Assembly (NCBI RefSeq): GCF_003324185.1
Contig: NZ_PXUP01000001.1
Coordinates: 62,001 to 126,000 of the forward strand
Source: Faecalibacterium prausnitzii
GTDB taxonomy: Bacteria; Bacillota; Clostridia; Oscillospirales; Ruminococcaceae
Reading direction: 5' to 3'
Length of the DNA: 64,000 nucleotides
The position numbers were made by a program, and so were the translations under genes. The notes under the pieces were generated by a model. That model was not told the origin of the DNA, made no database searches, and was given only the letters and a program-made list of their open reading frames with translations. The first letter of the stretch is position 1, and every line of letters starts with the position of its first letter. Below are positions 44,455-53,034 of the stretch, piece by piece.

Positions 44455-45135
44455 ATGCGATTATTTGATGTTCTGGGCCCGGTGATGATCGGACCCTCCT
44501 CCAGCCACACCGCCGGTGCGGCAAAGATCGGCTATACTGCACAAAAGCTTCTGGGCGAGGTGCCGGCGCAGGCAGACATTGGCCTGTACGGCAGCTTTGC
44601 CACCACCGGCAAAGGCCACGGCACCGACCGTGCACTGGTGGCGGGGCTGCTGGGCCTGCGCCCGGACGACCCCCGCCTGCCGGACAGCTTTGCACTGGCC
44701 GCGCAGCGGGGGATGCAGTTCAGCATCCACCCGGTAGAGCTGCGCTCTGCCCACCCCAACACCGCCGTGCTCACCCTGACCAGCCGCACCGGGCGGCAGC
44801 TTTCGCTCAAGGCGGCGTCGGTGGGCGGCGGACGCATCCGCGTCACGGAAATTGACGGCGTCCCGGCGGATTTCGGCGGGGACAGCAACACCCTCATCAT
44901 CCACAACGAGGACACCCCCGGCTGCATTGCCGAGGTGACCATGGCGCTGGCACTGCGGCGCATCAATATCGCGTCCATGCAGGTGTTCCGCGCCGCTGCG
45001 GGCGGCTATGCGGTGATGGTGCTGGAATGCGACTCCCACATCCCCCACGCGCTGGAGCGGCAGCTGGCGGTGATGCCGGGTCTGCTGAAGGTGACCTGCC
45101 TGAACGTGGACGAGCCGGAAGAAACGGAGGAATGA
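44455..45135 (+). CDS. sdaAB: L-serine dehydratase, beta subunit
   Basis: With SdaAA this 226-aa subunit deaminates L-serine to pyruvate and ammonia. The MRLFDVLGPVMIGPSSSHTAG start is typical, and a C-terminal ACT domain (TPGCIAEVTMALALRRINIA) may sense serine. The ATG at 44455 is preferred over an in-frame ATG at 44395 because AGGAAAGGAAGG lies between them. It is 3 nt from sdaAA. Confidence 0.95.
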   Translation: MRLFDVLGPVMIGPSSSHTAGAAKIGYTAQKLLGEVPAQADIGLYGSFATTGKGHGTDRALVAGLLGLRPDDPRLPDSFALAAQRGMQFSIHPVELRSAHPNTAVLTLTSRTGRQLSLKAASVGGGRIRVTEIDGVPADFGGDSNTLIIHNEDTPGCIAEVTMALALRRINIASMQVFRAAAGGYAVMVLECDSHIPHALERQLAVMPGLLKVTCLNVDEPEETEE

Positions 45136-45138
45136 GCC

Positions 45139-46014
45139 ATGGCATTTTTGTCCTGTGAAGAGATGCTGGCTGCCGCCCGCAGCCAGAAGATCACGCTGGC
45201 AGAAGCGGTGCTGCGCAGCGATTTGGAGGAGAGCCGCCTGACCGAGGCGCACAGCCGCGCCGCCATGCGGCATTTGTGGCAGGTGATGCAGGCCACCAGT
45301 CAGGAATACGACCCCGTGCAGCGCAGCCGCAGCGGCCTTTCCGGCGGCGATGCCGCCAAGGTGGAGCAGGCGTGGCAGCAGGGGCGCCTGCTGGGCGATG
45401 ATTATCTGGCCGCTGTCACGGCAGAAGCCCTGAAGACCGCCGAGTGCAACGCCTGCATGAAGCGCATCGTGGCCGCGCCCACGGCGGGCAGTTGCGGGGT
45501 GCTGCCGGCGGTGCTGCTGCCGCTGGCGCGCGCCGGGCAGGCAGACGAGGACGCCGTCTGCGACGCACTGTATGTGGCGGCAGGCTTCGGGCAGGTCATC
45601 GCCGCCCGCGCCACGCTGGCGGGCGCAGAGGGCGGCTGTCAGGCCGAGGTAGGCGCAGCCAGCGCCATGGCTGCCGCCGCCCTGTGTAACCTGAAGGGCG
45701 GCACCCCGGAGCAGTGCGCCGCTGCTGCCGCCATGGCACTGGGCAACCTGCTGGGTCTGGTCTGCGATCCCGTGGCGGGTCTGGTGGAAGTGCCCTGCAT
45801 CAAGCGCAACGTGGTGGGCGCGGTGAACGCGGTCTCCTGCGCCAACATGGCACTGGCCGGGGTGGACTACGCCATCCCCTGCGACGAGGTCATCGACGCC
45901 ATGGGCCGCGTGGGCAGTCTGCTCTCCCCCGACCTGCGCGAGACCGGTCAGGGCGGCCTTGCCGCCACTCCCACCGGTGTAAAGATCGCCCGTCAGCTGG
46001 CGCAGGAGGGCTGA
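45139..46014 (+). CDS. sdaAA: L-serine dehydratase, iron-sulfur alpha subunit
   Basis: The 291-aa catalytic subunit holds a 4Fe-4S cluster. Motifs APTAGSCGVLPAVL, EGGCQAEVGAASAMAAA and VEVPCIKRNVVG contain the conserved cysteines. It is oxygen-sensitive and feeds pyruvate to the POR pathway. It follows sdaAB in an operon. The next 200 bp hold only the tRNA promoter. Confidence 0.95.
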   Translation: MAFLSCEEMLAAARSQKITLAEAVLRSDLEESRLTEAHSRAAMRHLWQVMQATSQEYDPVQRSRSGLSGGDAAKVEQAWQQGRLLGDDYLAAVTAEALKTAECNACMKRIVAAPTAGSCGVLPAVLLPLARAGQADEDAVCDALYVAAGFGQVIAARATLAGAEGGCQAEVGAASAMAAAALCNLKGGTPEQCAAAAAMALGNLLGLVCDPVAGLVEVPCIKRNVVGAVNAVSCANMALAGVDYAIPCDEVIDAMGRVGSLLSPDLRETGQGGLAATPTGVKIARQLAQEG

Positions 46015-46168
46015 GCGCCACGCCCACTCTCCCCCGCCCGGCGGGCAAAAAGCAGCCGTAGAAGCCGCTTTTTGCGCCGATGCGGCAGAAGAATTACAGA
46101 AAAGCCGCAGTAAAATCAAAGAAAAGACGTTCTTTTTTGGAAAATATAAAAATATTTTAAAAAAGCTG

Positions 46169-46197
46169 TTGACAAACCCCGCCCTTCGTGATAAAAT
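46169..46197 (+). promoter_or_regulatory. tRNA-Arg promoter
   Basis: TTGACA (46169-46174), 17 bp, TAAAAT (46192-46197), with a GTTCCG/CGGAAC hairpin between it and the tRNA. Confidence 0.75.
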
Positions 46198-46222
46198 ACA
46201 TCATGTTCCGAACGGAACGTAT

Positions 46223-46299
46223 GCGTTGGTAGCTCAGCTGGATAGAGTGACTGACTACGAATCAGTAGGCCGGGGGTTCGAGTCCCTTCCATCGCACCA
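46223..46299 (+). tRNA. tRNA-Arg (anticodon ACG)
   Basis: A 77-nt cloverleaf with encoded CCA; the anticodon stem ACTGA/TCAGT encloses CTACGAA. The ACG anticodon reads CGN arginine codons after inosine modification. The acceptor stem GCGTTGG/CCATCGC has a U-U mismatch at pair 4-69, and the T-stem has two G-U pairs. Its last 45 nt are the attachment core of the mobile element. Confidence 0.93.
46255..46299 (+). repeat. attL core: 45-bp tRNA 3' end
   Basis: Runs from the anticodon loop to CCA of the tRNA. Identical to 60211-60255. Confidence 0.92.
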
Positions 46300-46304
46300 G
46301 AAAA

Positions 46305-46337
46305 TGCCGTGAAATCGAAAGATTTCATGGCTTTTTT
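46305..46337 (+). terminator. Element-borne terminator behind tRNA
   Basis: GCCGTGAAATC pairs with GATTTCATGGC, then TTTTTTG. It replaces the tRNA's original terminator, now at 60264. Confidence 0.8.
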
Positions 46338-46354
46338 GTTTTGTAAGCCATGGT

Positions 46355-46384
46355 TGCACGGTTTCTGCACGGTTTTTGCACGGT
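46355..46384 (+). repeat. Integrase arm-type repeats, left end
   Basis: Three TGCACGGT units at 46355, 46366 and 46377, exactly 11 bp apart, 56 bp from the attL core. The same array occurs at 60041-60070. Confidence 0.75.
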
Positions 46385-46449
46385 CGGTGTTATCCATGTC
46401 CGATGATGTAGGGCGCTGTATTGCATTGCAATCAGTGCCCTTTTTTGCA

Positions 46450-47838
46450 TCAGGTGAGCAGGGCCAGGCGGAGCTTTGCCTTCATTTCCGGGTCGGCATC
46501 CTTGAGCAACTCCAGCAGAGCCGTCATGGAGATGGTGGGTTCGCCTGCGGCGGGTACAGCCTGCGGGCTGGGGGTGTCGGGCTTGGCATAGAAGCCGCTT
46601 TCAAACTTCTTGCCCAGCTCCACACGGGAGGACTGCTGGATATGGGCGTAGGTGTTCACCAGCATATCCGCACTGGCGTGTCCCGTAGTCCCCTGCACCG
46701 CCTTGATGTCGCCGCCGGAGATCATTAGTTGGTAGGTGGCACTGGAATGCCGCAGACCGTGGAACACGATGCGGGGGAACTCCGGGTGTGCGTCCTGCCA
46801 CTTCAGGAACTTCTTGCGGATGAGCACCGGCTCCACCGCCAGACCGTTGGGCAGCCGCAGCAGCATCCCGCTGTTGCGGTACCGCTCCGGGTCGAGGGCT
46901 TCTTCCCGCTTCAGCCGTTCCAGCCACTGCTTCAGCTCCTCCCGCAGGGCGGCGGTCATGAAGATGGTGCGGCAGGAGGCCTCGGTCTTGGTGTCCTTCA
47001 GGATGAGGGAGGTCTTGCTGCCCTCCAGCTTGTCCGGGAAGATGCGGAGGATGCAGCCCTTGTCCACCTGTGCCAGCGTGTCCTTCTGCACCCGCTGCAT
47101 GGAACGGTTGACGGTGAAGGTGCCCATGCCGTTGGCGGCATCAAAGTCGATGTCCTCCGGGGTCAGACCTGCCACCTCCCCTTCTCGCAGCGCACCCACC
47201 AGCGTCAGGTGCACCGCCAGATGCAGGATGGGGTCCTCCATGCTGTCCAGCGCTGCCCGCATCTCGTCCACCTCCCAGATGCTGCGCTCTTGGGTGGTCT
47301 TTTTGGGTGCTTCCACCGGGACGGGGCTTTTGATGAGGATGCCCCACTCCACCGCCAGCAGAAAGGAATTGTGCAGCAGTTGGTGGACTTCATGGAGGGT
47401 AGTGCCGGAGAGGGTGCGCTTCTGCTGCTTGGGCGAGAGGTCTCGCCGCTTGCCGCCCACATACTGTCCGCAAGGGGTCTTGCTCAGGGTGTCGTACAGG
47501 GCTTCGATGTGGTAGGGCCGCAGCTTCTGCATCTGCATCTCCCCGATATAAGGGATGATGAGGTTCTGGATGAGCGCCAGATTGGACTGGTAGGTCTTGG
47601 GTGCCCACTTGTGCTTGCTGCACTGCTTGGGCAGCCAGTCCATCAGGAACTCCGCCACCGTCACGGTGGACGGGATCAGGAAATTGCCGGTCGCCAGCTC
47701 ATGCTCGATCTGTTTCTGGCGTTTCACCGCCTCCTCCTTGGTGGGAAAGCTCTCCCATTTGTCGCAGCTCTTGCCGTGCTCGTCCTGATAGGTGTAGCGG
47801 ACGCTGTAAGAGCTGCCGCGTTTCGTGATATATGCCAT
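46450..47838 (-). CDS. int: Tyrosine integrase
   Basis: The 462-aa site-specific recombinase has an N-terminal AP2-like arm-binding domain (about 1-50), a SAM-like core-binding domain (about 60-180) and the catalytic domain. Active residues are visible in GALREGE, HGLRHSSAT, TGHAS and the nucleophile region NTYAH. It lies next to the attL tRNA and should drive integration and excision. The last about 45 residues extend past the catalytic tyrosine. It is the terminal gene of the minus-strand backbone. Confidence 0.95.
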   Translation of the reverse strand: MAYITKRGSSYSVRYTYQDEHGKSCDKWESFPTKEEAVKRQKQIEHELATGNFLIPSTVTVAEFLMDWLPKQCSKHKWAPKTYQSNLALIQNLIIPYIGEMQMQKLRPYHIEALYDTLSKTPCGQYVGGKRRDLSPKQQKRTLSGTTLHEVHQLLHNSFLLAVEWGILIKSPVPVEAPKKTTQERSIWEVDEMRAALDSMEDPILHLAVHLTLVGALREGEVAGLTPEDIDFDAANGMGTFTVNRSMQRVQKDTLAQVDKGCILRIFPDKLEGSKTSLILKDTKTEASCRTIFMTAALREELKQWLERLKREEALDPERYRNSGMLLRLPNGLAVEPVLIRKKFLKWQDAHPEFPRIVFHGLRHSSATYQLMISGGDIKAVQGTTGHASADMLVNTYAHIQQSSRVELGKKFESGFYAKPDTPSPQAVPAAGEPTISMTALLELLKDADPEMKAKLRLALLT

Positions 47839-47853
47839 AGATTTGCCTCCTTA

Positions 47854-48159
47854 TCAAGCTGCCCGGTAGAGCCACGCATCGAAGCTGTCTTTCGGGATGC
47901 GGATGCTTCCGCCTGCCCGCAGGACACGGAACTCGGTGGTGCTGTTGCACAGGTTGTAGGCGGCACGCTGGCTGATGGCCAGCATCTGTGCGACCTCCTT
48001 TACCGTGTACACCAGCGTCGGGGCTTTAGGGCTGTTGGTCGGAGACTTGACGGCATTGGTTCGAGTGACCACCTCCATTGTAGTCGGATCAGAGTCCGAC
48101 TGCAAGGACTTTTTCGTATAATCCAAAGATTTCACATTCTCGTACATTTTATTACACAT
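47854..48159 (-). CDS. xis: Excisionase-like HTH protein
   Basis: The product of about 101 aa has a C-terminal MerR/HTH_17-type fold (YTVKEVAQMLAISQRAAYNL, then FRVLRAGGSIRIPKDSFDAWL), common in recombination directionality factors. It lies 15 bp upstream of the integrase. The ATG at 48159 has AAGGAG at good spacing; ATG 48165 is too close. Function as excisionase is inferred from fold and position. The N-terminal 50 residues are polar and likely flexible. Confidence 0.78.
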   Translation of the reverse strand: MCNKMYENVKSLDYTKKSLQSDSDPTTMEVVTRTNAVKSPTNSPKAPTLVYTVKEVAQMLAISQRAAYNLCNSTTEFRVLRAGGSIRIPKDSFDAWLYRAA

Positions 48160-48171
48160 AGGCATTGCTCC

Positions 48172-49146
48172 TTACTTATCATGGTGCATCGCAGGCTCCT
48201 GCGTGCGGTTCTCATAAAATCGAATGACCTCCGGCGGGATGCTGTCCAGCGTTTTCAGGGCGGCTTCATAGTCCTGTCGCAGCTTGGCATCCTCCAGACG
48301 CTTCAAGACGCTCCCCTCCTTCGCTTTGTCCAGCGAGGCAGAGAGCGTCTTGTTCTTCTCTTTCAGCTTTTCGTTTTCGGCGGCGGTCTTGGTGAAGGCT
48401 ACATTGTACTTCCGCAGCTGGTCCTTCATCCGTGCCACGTTGGGGATATAGCTGTCCAGCACCTTGCTGATCTCCGCCGCACGGCTCTTGCCGTTGAAGG
48501 GGTTGATGCCCACCAGCAGGGCGTCCAACTGCTCCTTCTGCTTGGTCAGCTGGGTCATCTCCTTGAAGATGCGGGGCGGGATGTGCTCTCGCCCGGTCTG
48601 ACTGGCGCTTTCACCCCGTTCCAGTTCCGGGTACTGCTTGACCATGTGCTGCCAGAACTCGTCTTGCCACTTCACAAGGTTCTTGCGGTTGCCGATGATC
48701 TCCTTAGCACTCAACCGCCCGTCTGCGGTCAAGGGCACAAAGCAGAGGTGCAGGTGGGGCGTTTTCTCGTCCATGTGGACAACGGCAGAGAGAAAAGTGT
48801 CCGGACGCTGTCTGCCCTCCAAAAATTTCAAGGCGTACGCAAAGTACGCCCTGATCTCCCGGTTGCTTTTATCCTTGAAGAACTCCGGGCTGGCGGTGAC
48901 GAGAGCCTCCACCACCCGCACGCTGTCCTTGCGGACACGGCAGTGGGCGGCGGCTATCATGCGGTCGGCTTCTTCCCGGTATTTGCCCTGCGGCTGCACC
49001 AGATGGAGGTTGTAGCGGCTCCGGCTCGTGTCGATATCCGGGTTGCTGGCGTACTGCTCCTTGGTGCGCTCGTTATGGGCCTCGATGGGGCTGATGGCAG
49101 GCCCCTTGTATTTTTTGAATCTTAAAATGCCGTATTGGGCTTTCAT
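48172..49146 (-). CDS. mob: MobV-family relaxase (Pre/Mob)
   Basis: The 324-aa relaxase would nick the element's oriT and lead the strand to a recipient. The MobV three-histidine motif HMDEKTPHLH (about residues 123-132) and the N-terminal NLHLVQ region are present. A coiled coil spans about 205-300. It is shorter than plasmid Pre proteins (about 400 aa). GTAC-rich repeats immediately upstream are the likely oriT. There are no mating-pair genes, so transfer must use another element's machinery. Confidence 0.9.
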   Translation of the reverse strand: MKAQYGILRFKKYKGPAISPIEAHNERTKEQYASNPDIDTSRSRYNLHLVQPQGKYREEADRMIAAAHCRVRKDSVRVVEALVTASPEFFKDKSNREIRAYFAYALKFLEGRQRPDTFLSAVVHMDEKTPHLHLCFVPLTADGRLSAKEIIGNRKNLVKWQDEFWQHMVKQYPELERGESASQTGREHIPPRIFKEMTQLTKQKEQLDALLVGINPFNGKSRAAEISKVLDSYIPNVARMKDQLRKYNVAFTKTAAENEKLKEKNKTLSASLDKAKEGSVLKRLEDAKLRQDYEAALKTLDSIPPEVIRFYENRTQEPAMHHDK

Positions 49147-49164
49147 AGATCACGCTCCTTCTTT

Positions 49165-49320
49165 GGGTGTACAAAAAATCTGTACGAACTTCAAATAACC
49201 CGTACGGTCTGTACGGCGTACAGAAATCTAAAATACAAACGATGACACGTTTTAATTTGTTTCGATTTGCCGTACAGATGCGTACAAGTACAGACCGTAC
49301 AGGTTGTACGAACTTCTTCC
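49165..49320. repeat. GTAC-palindrome array upstream of mob (candidate oriT or oriV)
   Basis: Ten GTAC words lie in about 140 bp. GTACGGTCTGTAC (49202-49214) is the inverse complement of GTACAGACCGTAC (49288-49300). TGTACGAACTTC occurs at both ends (49181-49192 and 49305-49316). Confidence 0.65.
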
Positions 49321-49336
49321 GTAAAAAATGCACTTT

Positions 49337-50653
49337 TTACGGGCAGGGGTGGACAAGCGGCTCGATGCCCACGAAACCCCGCACCCTGCGGCCACCGGGC
49401 AGGTAGATGTTGTTGGTGGCTTCAAGGTTATAGCGGCGGTCGTTCTGGCGCAGTTCTGCGCTGAAACGGATGGCCGACACGCTGTGACAGGCGTTGTCCT
49501 CGCACCACTGCTTGTAAATGTCGTAGAACTCCTTGGAGCTGATGGAGTAGTCCGCCTTGAAGCGGAAATAGCCCTCGGATTCCATGAAGTCGATGACATT
49601 GTTGCTGCTGCGCTTGATGGTGTCCACGTTGGCGGCGGCACGTTCGCTGACCGTGAAGCGGAAATCGTTCTGCACCAGCCGGTGCAGCCCTTCCAGACAC
49701 CAGAGCAGGATGCCTTCCAACTCGGCGCACATCTTCTCCACAAGGAAGGGGTCATCCGTGCGGTCGGCAGGCTTGTCCTTGGTGGTCAGGATAAGCTGGC
49801 GGCGGAAGAAGCCGTCCGAATGGTCGTACAGTGAAGTCAGCGCACCGTTGCCAAAGCAGAGGAACCGGGCGTAAATGTCCCGCTGGTAGCTTTGGACACC
49901 CTTGCGCTCCAAGTCCAGCTTGGCTTCGGCGGTCACAATGGTCTTGATATAGTTGGTCTTGGGCAGGGCGTTCATGTCCATGTCGTCGTCGATCATCAGC
50001 AGGCGGCGTTCCAGATCGGCACGGGCAAAGCGGTTGTTCTCCACTTTCTGGACGCTGCCATTGCTGGCGGCATCTCCCATGAGCCGTTTCAGCACCAGCC
50101 CGATGCGGGACTTGCCCTCGCCGCCCTTGCCGACAATGAGCATCATCTTCTGCCCCTTGGTGCTGGGGATAAGGCAGTAGCCCAGATATTCCTGCAAGGT
50201 GGGAATGTCAGCATCGTCCAGCAGCTCGTGCAGAAAGGTCAGCCAACGGTCCGGGCTGGCAGCTTTCGGGTCATACCTCACAGGCAGACGGTTCTGGCAG
50301 AACAGCCGACTCTCCTGAAAAGAGCCGTCCGGCAGATGGTACACGCCGTTCTGGAGGTGGATGCAGTCCTGCTCGATGGGAAACGGGTCGGAAAAGGCCA
50401 GCAGCTTGATGGTCTCCAGAATGTTGGTGACCTTTTTGGACAGGCCGGAGGTGACGTATTCCTCGATGTTCTCCAAGATGCGCTGCTTGATCTCACTTTC
50501 GTCCTCCACCGGTCCGTCCAGCGTGTACAGCGTTCCGTTGACGCATTTCAGCGGCCACTGTTCCAGAAAGGCACGTCCAAACTGGACTTCGTCAATTTTC
50601 TTGCCGTTGTACCAGTCCGGCCATAAGGGGTTGCGGGAAATGTTTTTCTTCAT
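49337..50653 (-). CDS. D5/P4-type superfamily 3 helicase
   Basis: The 438-aa protein has the phage/plasmid primase P4-family C-terminal region: a D5_N-like segment (about 60-150), Walker A GKGGEGKSRIG near residue 175, and Walker B LLMIDDDMD. Such helicases unwind element origins. Together with the CHC2 protein encoded upstream it could replicate an excised circle. It lies downstream of the CHC2 gene. The polymerase-primase (AEP) domain often fused to such helicases is absent. Confidence 0.88.
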   Translation of the reverse strand: MKKNISRNPLWPDWYNGKKIDEVQFGRAFLEQWPLKCVNGTLYTLDGPVEDESEIKQRILENIEEYVTSGLSKKVTNILETIKLLAFSDPFPIEQDCIHLQNGVYHLPDGSFQESRLFCQNRLPVRYDPKAASPDRWLTFLHELLDDADIPTLQEYLGYCLIPSTKGQKMMLIVGKGGEGKSRIGLVLKRLMGDAASNGSVQKVENNRFARADLERRLLMIDDDMDMNALPKTNYIKTIVTAEAKLDLERKGVQSYQRDIYARFLCFGNGALTSLYDHSDGFFRRQLILTTKDKPADRTDDPFLVEKMCAELEGILLWCLEGLHRLVQNDFRFTVSERAAANVDTIKRSSNNVIDFMESEGYFRFKADYSISSKEFYDIYKQWCEDNACHSVSAIRFSAELRQNDRRYNLEATNNIYLPGGRRVRGFVGIEPLVHPCP

Positions 50654-50677
50654 AGGGTGGTTCTCCTTTAGAAAAGT

Positions 50678-50712
50678 GAAGTGGCGGGTCTCACGGTGAG
50701 ACCTACCACTTC
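50678..50712. repeat. GTCTCA hairpin between CHC2 gene and helicase
   Basis: GAAGTGGcgGGTCTCA pairs with TGAGACCtaCCACTTC (lower case unpaired). A near copy is at 60542-60578. Confidence 0.65.
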
Positions 50713-50726
50713 AGGTGAATCAATCG

Positions 50727-51329
50727 TCAGGCGCACTTTGCCTGAGCAAGGCGGTCGGTGCGCTCCTCCAGCATCAGCAGGTACGACCCGGACAGCAGTT
50801 GTGTGGCGGCAGCGGCCTTCTGCTGGGGCGTCCCAAATGCAACGCAGTCCGTCAGGTGCTCGATGGTCTCGGTCGTGTGGAGGGCTTCTTCAAACCGTGG
50901 GTCATGCGGTTCCTCCGGGGTGGCGGGCTTGTAGCGCTCCTGCCAGTCGTGCAACAGGTCGAGATAATCGGTCAGCACCCGCAGGCAGTAGGCGATGTCT
51001 GCCCACTGCTCGTCTGTCAGGCCGCGCTTGGGCGGCAGCAGAGCGATGGCATTGGCGGGCGGCTTGTCCGGGTCAAGCCCGAAGTCGTGTATCAGCTTCT
51101 CGGCGGCTTGCCGGGGGTTCAGGTCAAACAGCTTGGCGGTGAGGTCGATGGCATCTCCATTGGCCCCGCAAGCGAAGCAATAATAGTAGGATTCGTTCAG
51201 CATCATACTGGGGTGGTTGTCGGAGTGGAACGGACAGCACACCATGCCATGGCGGTCGGGTCCCATGCCGTACATCTCTCCCACCTGCCGAACGGTGATG
51301 GCGGACTTGATCTTTTGATATAAACTCAA
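50727..51329 (-). CDS. CHC2 zinc-finger protein (DnaG N-terminal-like)
   Basis: The 200-aa protein has a CHC2-type zinc finger (CCPFHSDNHPS...YYYCFACGANGDAID, about residues 30-63) as in DnaG-type primases, but no TOPRIM domain. It may recognise template DNA for priming by a host or element partner. I chose TTG at 51329 with AAAGGAG immediately upstream; a GTG at 51359 is in frame but has no ribosome site. It is the first gene of the leftward backbone operon. Confidence 0.85.
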   Translation of the reverse strand: MSLYQKIKSAITVRQVGEMYGMGPDRHGMVCCPFHSDNHPSMMLNESYYYCFACGANGDAIDLTAKLFDLNPRQAAEKLIHDFGLDPDKPPANAIALLPPKRGLTDEQWADIAYCLRVLTDYLDLLHDWQERYKPATPEEPHDPRFEEALHTTETIEHLTDCVAFGTPQQKAAAATQLLSGSYLLMLEERTDRLAQAKCA

Positions 51330-51781
51330 AATTTCTCCTTTGGTCAAAGGCTCTGGCACGGATCGATTTGATCCCTGCCACGTTCAAAGTCACCGGCGTT
51401 CCCCAAAATGGGAACTTCGGTGAAGCCGGTCTCCCTTGCTGTCTCCCGACAGGAAATCTTTTTGGACTCTGTGTCGGCCCTATGCAGGGCGCTCGCTCCC
51501 CCGATGGGAGGTCTTGGCGGTCTGGGCAGTTCGGACGGTCATTCTGTTGTCAAGGTCCTGTTATGAAAGATATTTCAGAGGGCTTTCGCGGGAAGCCCTT
51601 AATATGTTCGCTGCCGGGGAGTTAATATGTTTTCTTTCTGTCTATAGGATAGCACCGCAATGGCCGCTGTGCCGTATATCCATAATGTCGGAAAACAGGT
51701 GCAGAAACTGCAAAATTCCACGCTTATGGACAGGAACCGCCGGAAGTGGTATACTGTGCAAAAAACATCGGAGGTGCGACC
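51330..51781. promoter_or_regulatory. Divergent control region with hairpins
   Basis: This spacer between the CHC2 gene and the XRE gene holds CACCGgcGTTCCC / GGGAACttCGGTG (about 51392-51424), GGGCTT/AAGCCC (about 51580) and an XRE promoter TGGACA (51727-51732), 17 bp, TATACT (51750-51755). No gene is visible. A small RNA or leader controlling the replication genes is possible. Confidence 0.5.
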
Positions 51782-52597
51782 ATGAACATCAAGCTGACAC
51801 TGGGAGAACGGCTCAAAGACCTGCGTGTGGAGCGGAATCTGAAGCTGGAAACGCTGGCAGAGCAGACGGGTCTGTCCAAATCGGCACTGTCGAAATACGA
51901 GAGCGACGACGTGACCGATCTCAGCATTTATGCAGTGACAACGCTGGCTGAGTTCTATGGCGTGACCACGGACTACCTGCTGGGGGTGACGGAAAACAAA
52001 AAACGCCCAGATGCAGTCCTTTCGGACTTGCATCTGAGCGATGGCGCAGTGGACGTATTAAGGAATGGAAAATTCAATCATCGGCTGCTGTGTGAGCTGA
52101 TCGTGCATGAGAATTTTCAGAGGTTCATGACCGATCTGGAGATCTATGTGGACGGATATGTCAGCGCAAACATTCAAAACCTCAATGCTGGTCTGGAAGC
52201 GACCCGGCAAATGCTGAAAAAGAAGTATGCAGCAGATGAAAACGATCTATACATGAGCACCTTGAAGCTGGGGCAGATCGATGAAGATGAGTACTTTGGC
52301 CGGGTCTTGTACGATGAGTTGGTGGCCATCCTGAAGAACATCAAGACGGAACACCGCAAGGACAAGACCACTTCGGATGGTTCAATGATCGACAACCTGA
52401 TGAAGGAACTGGAGGATGCACAGAAACATGAAGGGTCTGCGGATGAAAAGAAGATTCGAACAGCATTGAAGGCGATCGGCATCAACTACGATAAGCTGAC
52501 AGAAGATGAAAGAAAGCTGATAAAGAAGATCCTTTATAAAACGGCAATGCTGAAACCGGGGACACTTGCAGGCAACCGGGGCAAGCACAGACGCTGA
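51782..52597 (+). CDS. XRE-family transcriptional regulator
   Basis: The 271-aa protein has an N-terminal HTH-XRE (about residues 8-65; LKLETLAEQTGLSKSALSKYE) and a long helical C-terminal region without a recognised domain. It is transcribed divergently from the replication and mobilization operon, the usual place of an element repressor. CGGAGGTGCG precedes the ATG at 51782. There is no ImmA-type peptidase partner. Confidence 0.88.
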   Translation: MNIKLTLGERLKDLRVERNLKLETLAEQTGLSKSALSKYESDDVTDLSIYAVTTLAEFYGVTTDYLLGVTENKKRPDAVLSDLHLSDGAVDVLRNGKFNHRLLCELIVHENFQRFMTDLEIYVDGYVSANIQNLNAGLEATRQMLKKKYAADENDLYMSTLKLGQIDEDEYFGRVLYDELVAILKNIKTEHRKDKTTSDGSMIDNLMKELEDAQKHEGSADEKKIRTALKAIGINYDKLTEDERKLIKKILYKTAMLKPGTLAGNRGKHRR

Positions 52598-52946
52598 TCA
52601 TTTGCTCTGCGCCAGATAGGGAAAAACGCTGCTGCGGCAGGAAGGAGAACGTACACCATTGGTTCCTCTGAAAGCCTGCGCTGGGTGGGCGGAGATCGTC
52701 AACTGCCATGCCCATCCGCGCATCCTTCTGCCACAGAACAGGTGCTTGCCGGAGCCTCTCGCAGCCCCTTTTCCGCATCAGCCGGAACCAAGGTGTAACA
52801 CACTAGACTTTGCAGGCAAAGTCGTGTGCCAACGAGCGTTCCGCCGCTCTTTGGATTCTTCCCGGCAGGGCACTGGAAAATGGGGTGCCCTGTGCAGCAC
52901 GGGGCGCATCCGTTACCTCGCACAAAAAATTGACTGCAAGTTTTAC
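52598..52946 (+). other. Gene-free spacer with CACAC...GTGTG inverted repeat
   Basis: The main feature is an imperfect hairpin CACAC-ACTTTG / CAAAGT-GTGTG (about 52797-52829). An open frame from 52659 looks non-coding. The repeat could be a nic-region relic of another mobile element. Confidence 0.4.
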
Positions 52947-53011
52947 TTGACAATTCGCGGAATATGCACTATCATAGCCATAAGATGAATATAATGTTTA
53001 TAACGATATAC
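52947..53011 (+). promoter_or_regulatory. gntR promoter and probable auto-operator
   Basis: TTGACA (52947-52952), 17 bp, TATCAT (52970-52975). GTTTATAACGATATAC (52996-53011) follows; GTCTATAACGA recurs at 53960 before the PTS operon. Confidence 0.7.
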
Positions 53012-53034
53012 TCAATTTGAGGGTGAGGTATTTC

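Noticed and set aside
52659-52988. 109-codon frame in the spacer before gntR
   Set aside because: Runs through the gntR promoter and an inverted repeat, composition is not protein-like, and no ribosome site is present.
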